Notes under the pieces: model-generated
Database searches by the model: none
The model's input: the letters and a program-made list of their open reading frames with translations, nothing else
What the model was told of the DNA's origin: nothing
Made by a program: the position numbers and the translations under genes
Shown here: positions 1 through 4,688 of the stretch, in pieces
Layout of the letters: every line of letters begins with the position of its first letter
Numbering within the stretch: position 1 is the stretch's first letter
Source of the DNA: Pseudomonadales bacterium
GTDB lineage: Bacteria > Pseudomonadota > Gammaproteobacteria > Pseudomonadales > IMCC2047
Reading direction: 5' to 3'
Length of the DNA stretch: 8,913 nucleotides
Assembly: GCA_021736745.1 (NCBI GenBank)
Contig: JAIPFG010000113.1
Span: 1 to 8,913, forward strand

Positions 1-503
1 ATCCTTCGCGCAGCCAACAGGTACCCAAGCGCATATTGGAAGGCTTCTCGGGCTATTTGCAGGCCGATGGCTATGAGGGTTATAACGCGGTGGTGGCTGC
101 CAATGGTCTCGTGCGCGTAGGATGTATGGCGCACGCACGCCGACGCTTTAGCGATGCAGTCAAGGCGCAGGGCAAAGGTAAGCATAAACCGACCGGCAAA
201 GCCCAACAGGGATTAGCCTTTATCCAGAAGCTGTATGGTGTTGAACGGCGTGTCCGGGAATTCTCCGCCGAACAGCGCTACGCGTATCGCCAACAACACG
301 CCAAACCGATACTGGAAGAGCTGCGCGGCTGGCTCGATAACAGCCTGCCCACCGTACCACCGACGAGTACGACGGGCAAAGCCCTGAACTACCTGCACAA
401 GGAGTGGGACAAGTTGATTCGCTATCTGGATGACGGTCGTCTGGCCATTGATAACAACTAGGCAGAAAATGCGATACGCCCCTTTGTTGTTGGCCGAAAA
501 AAC
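1..503 (+). pseudogene. IS66-family transposase, C-terminal remnant
   Basis: The reading frame is open from the left edge (first full codon at position 3), so the true start lies outside the window. It encodes the C-terminal half of an IS66-type DDE transposase: LEGFSGYLQADGYEGYN, then a VGCMAHARRRF block, then the terminal IDNN-AENAIRPFVVGRKN block. The last block is interrupted by an in-frame amber codon at 459-461, where family members usually have Arg. The same frame stays homologous to about 503 and then loses all similarity, so the usual last 50 or so residues and the right end of the element are missing. The frame ends at TGA 567-569. Family assignment rests on recognised motifs. With a premature stop and a lost tail, an inactive copy is the natural inference. 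No tnpA or tnpB accessory genes of IS66 are visible here. Confidence 0.88.
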
Positions 504-565
504 TCTTATGACCTCTGTCAACTATTTGGCAATATCTTTCCAACAAAGAACGTTTCACCCGTCCC

Positions 566-594
566 TTGACAGATGACTCTATCAGCTTGATAGT
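566..594 (+). promoter_or_regulatory. candidate promoter with palindromic operator, no gene downstream
   Basis: A perfect -35 TTGACA (566-571) is followed after 17 bases by GATAGT (589-594), a 4/6 match to the -10 consensus. The dyad CTATCA-GCT-TGATAG (579-593) covers the end of the spacer and most of the -10. A palindrome over the -10 is typical of promoters that are repressed by their own product, such as those of toxin-antitoxin or phage-type regulator genes. No plausible gene follows, so this may be the stranded control region of a deleted gene. The match is by eye only. Confidence 0.4.
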
Positions 595-1113
595 ATGCGG
601 GGATCGTTAGCCCCAGTATGGTATTCGTATTGAGCTGACCTCTCTCTGGCTTCAAGCATAGAAAACGATAATTTTTCGCTTTAATTTTTGACGAGGATTG
701 CTCAATTCGAGCTCTACCGGCTCTTACCCCATCTCTTTACAGAACGCCAATTCAACGGCTTTTGGGCCAAGGATTTTCTTGCTGGGTTGACCGCAGTCAG
801 GCTTTAAGACATTTTCCAGGCTACGCCGAGCTTGATTGCTGCGCATCAAATTGGGCTGCAGCGGTTCAACAGCATGTGTGGTATCTCCCGGCTCCGCACG
901 AATATCCAGTCCCGGGATTGACACCCGGTAGTGTCTGGCCGTCAAATAAACAGTAGGAATGGCCGCGCTCATACTCCCATCCTCGGACTTGACGATCTGT
1001 GCTCTGGTATTTATATAAGCCGATAACAACAGTTTGTTGGTGATAGAAAGCTCAAGGGAAAGTATATAAAAATAATTTTATTTGTCAATAAGTCATTGAA
1101 ATATATAAAGATA
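595..1113. other. long stretch without a recognisable gene
   Basis: No reading frame here resembles a protein I recognise. The longest is a 101-codon minus-strand frame (724-1029), and a 64-codon plus frame overlaps it. Neither has a convincing ribosome binding site or recognisable motif. The plus frames through 720-1020 are broken by several stops. Composition becomes strongly AT-rich from about 1050. The stretch is most likely decayed mobile-element or island DNA. Confidence 0.5.
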
Positions 1114-1141
1114 TTGACATTCCGTGGTAATTGGCTAACAT
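1114..1141 (+). promoter_or_regulatory. candidate promoter upstream of the alpA-like gene
   Basis: TTGACA (1114-1119) is followed after 16 bases by TAACAT (1136-1141, 4/6 match). It points toward the small open frame at 1184 and the AlpA-like gene at 1376, leaving a leader of more than 200 bases. The surroundings are very AT-rich, where chance matches are common, so confidence is limited. Confidence 0.3.
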
Positions 1142-1183
1142 ATTATTTATTTCCAATAAAACTATAAGAATAGGAATGTAAGC

Positions 1184-1267
1184 ATGTGTGGTCATCAAAT
1201 CATGGTCATTTTTTCTATCAAACACAATATCCACAAAATGAGAATGGTTGCTTTCATCAAGGTGTAA
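1184..1267 (+). CDS. possible 27-residue leader peptide
   Basis: An ATG at 1184 is preceded by AGGA (1172-1175) at 8 bases and opens a 27-codon frame ending in TAA (1265-1267). The peptide would be mixed hydrophobic and basic (MCGHQIMVIF, then several His and Lys). It lies between the candidate promoter at 1114-1141 and the AlpA-like gene. Nothing is recognised in it, and a frame this short can arise by chance. It is listed only because start, ribosome binding site and promoter are arranged consistently. Confidence 0.15.
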   Translation: MCGHQIMVIFSIKHNIHKMRMVAFIKV

Positions 1268-1315
1268 CTTGAGTTTCGCCTATTTGTGTTATGTTATAAA
1301 AAATATTTAAACTTT

Positions 1316-1330
1316 TCGTAAGAATTACGA
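1316..1330. repeat. dyad upstream of the alpA-like gene
   Basis: TCGTAA (1316-1321) and TTACGA (1325-1330) form a perfect 6-bp inverted repeat around GAA. It is 45 bases before the AlpA-like start codon. It could be an operator for that gene or a binding site for its product. There is no direct evidence for either. Confidence 0.3.
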
Positions 1331-1375
1331 GAGAAATGTTACTGCCAAATAATAAAAATAATAAGAGGCAATTTT

Positions 1376-1594
1376 ATGGGCGCATTGACGAAGTCGCAAA
1401 AATTATTACGATTCCCTCAAGTTAAGGAACTAGTCGGGTTGTCGAGAAGCCAGATTTGGAGGTTGGAACAACAAGGTCATTTCCCTCGGCGGGTGCAGAT
1501 TTCTAATCGAGCGGTTGGCTGGAAATCCGGTCAAATTGAAGAATTCATTAACAGTCGAGCAGCTGTCAAGCGAGAGGCTAATTCGGAAGATTAG
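1376..1594 (+). CDS. AlpA-family (MerR-like helix-turn-helix) DNA-binding regulator
   Basis: This is a complete 72-residue protein starting at ATG 1376, with AAGAGG (1363-1368) placed 7 bases upstream. The order LLRFPQVKELVGLSRSQIW, RLEQQGHFP, then a basic stretch and AVGWKSGQIEEFI is the standard winged helix-turn-helix layout of the AlpA/prophage CP4-57 regulator family: recognition helix at about residues 21-33, conserved Gly-x-Phe-Pro turn, and a Trp before the last helix. Family members activate integrase or excision genes of integrative elements; the best known is AlpA of CP4-57. Length is normal for the family. It is the only intact gene in the left third of the window. No integrase or replication gene is seen beside it, so it is either an orphan or controls something outside the window. 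Confidence 0.85.
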   Translation: MGALTKSQKLLRFPQVKELVGLSRSQIWRLEQQGHFPRRVQISNRAVGWKSGQIEEFINSRAAVKREANSED

Positions 1595-1664
1595 AAGTGA
1601 AGTGAATAGGGCGCCTGTCGACAACTCGATACGGAGAAGAGACGTTTGGTCGCTGAATAGAGGA

Positions 1665-1698
1665 TGTAATTGCGTATTCCGGTGAAGTTGAACACCGG
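1665..1698. mobile_element. possible IS21-family terminal sequence remnant
   Basis: The stretch begins TGTAATTGCG and continues with ATTCCGGTGAAGTTGAACACC. This resembles the repeated terminal sequences of IS21-family elements, which begin with TG and carry several copies of an ATTCCGGTGAAGTTGA-like unit. Only one clear unit is present. It also forms a hairpin CCGGTG/CACCGG (1679-1684 with 1693-1698). No istA or istB gene is in the window. The identification is from memory of such ends and is not verified. Confidence 0.4.
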
Positions 1699-1778
1699 TT
1701 AACTCCTGATCTCCTAGCGGTATATTGTTAGCTAACCAGCTTAGTTACGGTGTCGTTTTCGTTGCATAGGTAAGTGCT

Positions 1779-1824
1779 CCTATAACGCTACGGACGGCCA
1801 CCTTCGTCCCTAGCGCTGTTAGGC
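1779..1824. repeat. imperfect hairpin resembling an integron attC site
   Basis: Nested pairing: CCTA (1779-1782) with TAGG (1820-1823), CGCTA (1786-1790) with TAGCG (1811-1815), and GGACG (1792-1796) with CGTCC (1805-1809) around an 8-base loop. The right side contains GTTAGGC (1818-1824), an exact fit to the attC core GTTRRRY. The left partner would be RYYYAAC but reads CCTATAAC, as if carrying two extra bases. At about 46 bases it is shorter than usual attC sites. It could also be an unrelated structured RNA or a terminator-like stem. Confidence 0.25.
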
Positions 1825-1914
1825 CCTTGGGGTTGCAGATTCGGTGATTACTTCGCGGTATTGGGGCTATGGAATGAAGTTGGTTAACGATTTATTCTCT
1901 GTGGGTTAATTCCC

Positions 1915-1980
1915 CGCAGCTTGCTGCGAAAGATGTAGGTTCGACTTCAGTCGAACAATGCGGCTAAAGCCGCACCTACA
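1915..1980. repeat. REP/BIME-like palindrome cluster
   Basis: Three tight hairpins lie in a row: CGCAGC-TT-GCTGCG (1915-1928), GTTCGACT-TC-AGTCGAAC (1939-1956) and TGCGGCT-AA-AGCCGCA (1959-1974). The last two are enclosed by an outer pair TGTAGG (1934-1939) and CCTACA (1975-1980), sharing one base with the second stem, so the unit can fold as a cloverleaf-like cruciform. Hairpins of the TGTAGGT...GCGGCTAAAGCCGCA kind are known as repetitive extragenic palindromes in Pseudomonas and relatives, and are mobilised by RAYT transposases. The unit ends 9 bases before homology to a metallophosphoesterase begins. Confidence 0.75.
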
Positions 1981-1988
1981 ATACCCCG

Positions 1989-2273
1989 CTGGAAAAACCA
2001 TTTGCAGGTAAAACCATCGTTGTGACGCATTTCCCGCCAAGTTATCAGCTGTGTCACAAAATTCATCGGGGAAATGAGTTGTCGTCCTATTTTAATGGCG
2101 TATGTGATGACCTGATTTTAAAATACCAGCCCGACGCCTGGTTTTATGGACGCACACATGCGGCGGTGGAAACGACTCTCTATGGCACACCCCTGTATTG
2201 TAACCAGTATGGTTATCCCGGCGAGAAAACAGATATTACCAGATTCAATGGAGACAAACTCATCAAGGTATAA
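1989..2273 (+). pseudogene. metallophosphoesterase, C-terminal remnant
   Basis: Recognisable protein starts right after the REP-like cluster with LEKPFAGKTIVVTHFPPS, matching the VVTHHAPS block of calcineurin-like metallophosphoesterases. It continues through LILKYQPDAWFYGRTHAAVE and GTPLYCNQYGYPGE to the TAA at 2271-2273. Family members have about 150 further N-terminal residues with the other metal ligands (the D-H and GNHE blocks); these are absent. The final GHTH metal-binding motif reads GRTH (codon CGC at 2151-2153), a one-base change from His. A GTG at 2022 could start an 83-residue frame, but that would cut off conserved residues. I infer a dead gene fragment, broken on its 5' side at or near the REP junction. 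Confidence 0.8.
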
Positions 2274-2577
2274 CTGGGAAGCGAGGAAGAAAATGGAAAC
2301 GACGATCACATTCATAGCCGTGGTTTGGATGTTACATGACCTAAAAACCCTTGTACGAAAAGATCGACTAGCTCACCTACGCCCAGGCACTATGCCCATG
2401 ATATGGTCGGGTATGATTGAAGAGGATTTCTGTATAAAAGGAGGGAGGCTTGTTGAGATCCAATGCAAATCAACAGGACTGTATTTGAAAGAAATACAGT
2501 TTTGTACCAAACGATGTACCAAAAATTATATTTATAATGAAAAAGAATTGAATTACCACCTAACCAATTGATTTTAT
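2274..2577. other. AT-rich gap next to the tRNA-Pro 3' end
   Basis: No gene is recognised. A 141-codon plus-strand frame (2146-2571) largely overlaps the metallophosphoesterase remnant and looks like chance. The stretch holds a 9-bp inverted repeat (2478-2500), a 9-base direct repeat TGTACCAAA (2503-2511 and 2515-2523), and a short inverted repeat CCAAT/ATTGG (2564-2568 with 2576-2580) that overlaps the encoded CCA of the tRNA. Because element insertion occurs at tRNA 3' ends, this is where an attachment junction would be expected. Confidence 0.45.
2478..2500. repeat. 9-bp inverted repeat, possible weak terminator
   Basis: ACTGTATTT (2478-2486) and AAATACAGT (2492-2500) pair perfectly around GAAAG. 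On the plus strand it is followed by only a few T residues, so it is at best a weak intrinsic terminator. It could also be a protein binding site. The stem is AT-rich. Confidence 0.35.
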
Positions 2578-2654
2578 TGGTCGGAGTGAGAGGATTTGAA
2601 CCTCCGACCCCCTCGTCCCGAACGAGGTGCGCTACCAGGCTGCGCCACACTCCG
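2578..2654 (-). tRNA. tRNA-Pro (anticodon CGG)
   Basis: A full 77-base cloverleaf reads on the minus strand. The 7-bp acceptor stem pairs 2648-2654 (CGGAGTG) with 2582-2588 (CACTCCG), followed by discriminator A and an encoded CCA (2578-2580). The anticodon stem CCTCG/CGAGG encloses TTCGGGA, giving anticodon CGG at 2618-2620 and G at position 37, as expected for proline tRNAs reading CCG. The T loop has the standard GGTTCAAATCC form. It lies 21 bases beyond the ispB stop on the same strand, so the two may share a transcript. Its 3' end borders the debris-rich left region, making it a likely integration site. Confidence 0.97.
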
Positions 2655-2675
2655 ACTCGCAGCGGATTTTACACA

Positions 2676-3647
2676 CTAATTATTTCGATTAACAGCCAAC
2701 TCGACTAGATTTTCAAGCGCATCGCAGTATTTGTTAGTAGGAAGAATTTCAAGCTGGCGAATTGCCTGCTGGGCTTCTAATTCTGCCTGCTCTTTAGCGT
2801 AGGCTATGGCGCCACAGGAATTAACCAAAGCAATAATTTCTTGTTCAATATCGGCTGAATTGCCATTAATAATCGTATCGCGAATCTGTTTTAATTGTTT
2901 TTCGTTGCTGTGCTCCATCGTATATATCAGTGGCAGGGTCACCTTCCCTTCCGCTAGGTCGTCACCGACATTTTTGCGCATTTTTTTTGAATCACCCTCG
3001 TAATCGGGGACATCGTCGATCAGCTGGAAGGTCATGCCTAAATGCAGCCCGTAATCTTTAAGTGCTTTTTCCTGTGGCTGTTCCACTTGGCTTAGGACTG
3101 CTGCAGAGTGGGATGAGGCTTCAAACAGTATGGCTGTCTTCGCCTTGATAACATCACGGTATTCCTGCTGTGTCAGTTCGGCGTTACGCACGTTGGCGAG
3201 TTGTCTGACTTCGCCTTCGGAAATTTGATTCGTGCTGTGAGCAAGGATTGACATGATGCGCATATCGCCCAATTCAACCATCATTTGAAAGGCGCGGGAA
3301 TAGAGAAAATCGCCGACCAGTACGCTGGGAGCGTTACCCCAAACGGCATTAGCGGTTGAGCGACCACGTCGCATTTGAGAGGTGTCGACGACATCATCGT
3401 GTAATAAGGTAGCTGTATGGAGGAATTCAATGATGGCGGCTAGTAAGGAGTGCTTGTCACCCTGATAGCCGCAGCAATTCGCTGTCAGTAAGACTAATAA
3501 CGGACGAATGCGCTTGCCGCCGCCATCCACGAGGTATTGACTAATGGTCTCAACGAGTTGGACATCCGAGTGAAGTTGGCCAAGAATTAATTGATTGACC
3601 GCTTCAAAATCGGCTGCAACCATTGAAAATATTGGTTTTGAATCCAT
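2676..3647 (-). CDS. ispB: octaprenyl (polyprenyl) diphosphate synthase
   Basis: This is a trans-long-chain prenyl diphosphate synthase of 323 residues, the normal length. It adds isopentenyl diphosphate units to farnesyl diphosphate to make the side chain of ubiquinone or menaquinone; the enzyme is cytoplasmic. Visible motifs are GGGKRIRP (42-49), the first aspartate-rich motif HDDVVD (83-88) followed by RRGR, VGDFLYSRAF (111-120), SEGEVRQL (143-150), GLHLGMTFQLIDD (200-212), and KNVGDDLAEGKVTLPL (225-240). The second aspartate-rich motif reads DDVPD (211-215), with Pro where Leu is usual; all three Asp residues remain. Start is ATG with only a weak Shine-Dalgarno, and the stop is TAG. A good promoter lies 29 bases upstream. 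It is divergent from rplU, the usual gammaproteobacterial order. Chain length (C40 or other) cannot be read from this. Confidence 0.96.
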   Translation of the reverse strand: MDSKPIFSMVAADFEAVNQLILGQLHSDVQLVETISQYLVDGGGKRIRPLLVLLTANCCGYQGDKHSLLAAIIEFLHTATLLHDDVVDTSQMRRGRSTANAVWGNAPSVLVGDFLYSRAFQMMVELGDMRIMSILAHSTNQISEGEVRQLANVRNAELTQQEYRDVIKAKTAILFEASSHSAAVLSQVEQPQEKALKDYGLHLGMTFQLIDDVPDYEGDSKKMRKNVGDDLAEGKVTLPLIYTMEHSNEKQLKQIRDTIINGNSADIEQEIIALVNSCGAIAYAKEQAELEAQQAIRQLEILPTNKYCDALENLVELAVNRNN

Positions 3648-3675
3648 AGGTTAAAGCCAGTAAATAAGGGCCTGA

Positions 3676-3704
3676 ATACTAGGTGGCACGGCTGTGGCTG
3701 TCAA
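3676..3704 (-). promoter_or_regulatory. ispB promoter, sigma-70 type
   Basis: Read on the minus strand, a perfect -35 TTGACA (3704-3699) is followed by exactly 17 bases and a -10 TAGTAT (3681-3676, 4/6 match). Transcription would begin near 3669, leaving a leader of about 20 bases before the ispB ATG. Confidence 0.65.
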
Positions 3705-3806
3705 TATCAAGTGTAATGAATAGCCATATTATGAACTATAATTGCTCCTTATTTTGGGATGAGGCAAAATTTCCGACAATATCCTGTTTTATTTATGGTT
3801 TTGCGC

Positions 3807-3835
3807 TTGATTGGTGGCAATTGATGCCGTAAAAT
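3807..3835 (+). promoter_or_regulatory. rplU-rpmA promoter, sigma-70 type
   Basis: TTGATT (3807-3812) and TAAAAT (3830-3835, 5/6 match) are separated by 17 bases. Transcription would start near 3842 and give a leader of about 110 bases before rplU. A TATAAT at 3737-3742 lacks a -35 at the right distance, so this one is preferred. Confidence 0.6.
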
Positions 3836-3851
3836 TGCGCCCCCTGTTGGC

Positions 3852-3931
3852 CTCGTCCCTGATATCAGAATTACAGCAGGCTTTTTCGGTTCGGACTTAA
3901 GGTTTGACCGCTACGGATACAATAGGACGAG
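3852..3931 (+). promoter_or_regulatory. structured rplU leader, possible autoregulatory RNA
   Basis: CTCGTCC (3852-3858) pairs perfectly with GGACGAG (3925-3931), closing a 66-base interior. The interior starts with a perfect palindrome CTGATATCAG (3859-3868) and has a possible short stem CGGTT with GACCG. The 3' strand of the closing stem ends 9 bases before the GGAG of rplU (3941-3944), so folding could affect initiation. Ribosomal protein operons are often controlled by their own product binding the leader. I do not recognise a published motif here, so a regulatory role is inference. Confidence 0.35.
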
Positions 3932-3952
3932 AGGATTTTTGGAGTAAGGCAT

Positions 3953-4309
3953 ATGTACGCAGTTATACAAAGTGGTGGCAAGCAACATCGCGTCCGAGAA
4001 GGCGAAACACTGAAGGTGGAAAAGCTCGACCTTGAGACCGGTTCGGTTTTAGATTTCGATGAAGTGTTATTGGTAGGTGAAGGAGACCAGGTTAAGATTG
4101 GTGAGCCTTTTGTGGCAGGTAGCAAGGTGAGTGCGGAGATTGTATCCCACGGTCGTGCGGACAAGGTGAATATCATCAAGTTCAAGCGTCGTAAACACCA
4201 TTTAAAGCATATGGGTCATCGTCAGTGGTTTACGGAAATTAAAATCACTGGTATTTCAGCTGGTGCAGCTGCCCGTAAGAAGAAAGCAGAAGCAGAAAGC
4301 GAGGATTAG
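3953..4309 (+). CDS. rplU: 50S ribosomal protein L21
   Basis: Ribosomal protein L21 of 118 residues binds 23S rRNA in the large subunit. The N-terminal MYAVIQSGGKQHRV and the signature IIKFKRRKHHLKHMGHRQ followed by TEIKITGI are typical. The E. coli protein is about 103 residues; the excess here is a charged C-terminal tail of about 15 residues (AAARKKKAEAESED), likely flexible. ATG 3953 is preceded by GGAG (3941-3944) at 8 bases. It is separated by 2 bases from rpmA, and the two are clearly one transcript, ending at the terminator at 4595-4618. Confidence 0.98.
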   Translation: MYAVIQSGGKQHRVREGETLKVEKLDLETGSVLDFDEVLLVGEGDQVKIGEPFVAGSKVSAEIVSHGRADKVNIIKFKRRKHHLKHMGHRQWFTEIKITGISAGAAARKKKAEAESED

Positions 4310-4311
4310 TC

Positions 4312-4572
4312 ATGGCACATAAGAAGGCAGGTGGTAGTACCCGTAACGGTCGCGATTCGGAATCGAAACGCCTTGGTGTAAAACGCTATGGTAGCCAGCT
4401 GGTGACGGCAGGGAGTATTATAGTTCGTCAGCGTGGCACTAAATTCCATCCGGGAACCAATGTAGGATGTGGTCGCGATCACACCTTGTTTGCATTAAAG
4501 GATGGATTGGTAAAGTTTGAAGTTAAGGGTCCCAACAATCGACGGTTTGTTAGTATTGAAGCGAGCGCTTAG
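4312..4572 (+). CDS. rpmA: 50S ribosomal protein L27
   Basis: Ribosomal protein L27 of 86 residues, the usual length. Its flexible N-terminus reaches toward the peptidyl transferase centre of the large subunit. MAHKKAGGSTRNGRDSESKR begins it, followed by LGVKRYG, then VRQRGTKFHPG and GRDHTLFAL, all family hallmarks. There is no N-terminal extension of the cleaved type found in Firmicutes. ATG lies 2 bases after the rplU stop, with its GAGG ribosome binding site inside the end of rplU (4300-4303), which suggests translational coupling. Confidence 0.98.
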   Translation: MAHKKAGGSTRNGRDSESKRLGVKRYGSQLVTAGSIIVRQRGTKFHPGTNVGCGRDHTLFALKDGLVKFEVKGPNNRRFVSIEASA

Positions 4573-4594
4573 CGAAAACCAGCATCAGAAAAAG

Positions 4595-4618
4595 CCCCGC
4601 ATCGCGGGGTTTTTTTTT
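4595..4618 (+). terminator. intrinsic terminator after rpmA
   Basis: CCCCGC (4595-4600) and GCGGGG (4604-4609) form a GC-rich stem with an ATC loop, followed by nine T residues (4610-4618) and preceded by an A run. This is a textbook rho-independent terminator for rplU-rpmA, so obg probably has its own promoter in the 70 bases that follow, although none is obvious. Confidence 0.93.
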
Positions 4619-4688
4619 GACTGTTATGGTCTTCTCGTTGAAATGGGCTGAGGCTGATTTTGGCGTTATTACAGGTTAGACTGAAATT

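Larger units (their letters stand above)
1595..1914. other. non-coding stretch with mobile-element traces
   Basis: No gene is recognised here. The stretch contains a candidate IS21-type end (about 1665-1698), a perfect 10-bp palindrome GTTAGCTAAC (1727-1736) and an attC-like imperfect hairpin (1779-1824), described separately. The rest shows nothing I can name. Confidence 0.5.
3648..3952. other. divergent ispB-rplU intergenic region
   Basis: This 305-base region separates the two divergent genes. It carries the ispB promoter (3676-3704, minus), the rplU promoter (3807-3835, plus) and a roughly 110-base rplU leader with possible secondary structure. No open reading frame of note is present. 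Confidence 0.7.

Noticed and set aside
1117..1179. Inverted repeat ACATTCC / GGAATGT (49-base loop)
   Set aside because: Seven base pairs over such a distance in AT-rich DNA is expected by chance.
2146..2571. 141-codon plus-strand frame
   Set aside because: It overlaps the metallophosphoesterase remnant in another frame for over 120 bases, has no recognisable domain and no good ribosome binding site.
1..2577. CRISPR array or known defence operon in the accessory region
   Set aside because: No regularly spaced repeats and no genes of any defence family were seen; the only intact gene is a small regulator.
2390..2650. 86-codon minus-strand frame starting inside tRNA-Pro
   Set aside because: Its first residues (RDEGVGGSNPLTPT type) are the usual chance translation of a tRNA, and the remainder matches nothing.
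3737..3742. Consensus TATAAT between ispB and rplU
   Set aside because: No -35-like hexamer stands 16-18 bases upstream; the pair at 3807-3835 is a better rplU promoter.
4638..4666. Possible obg promoter beginning TTGAAA
   Set aside because: No acceptable -10 occurs at 15-19 bases, so no promoter was called.
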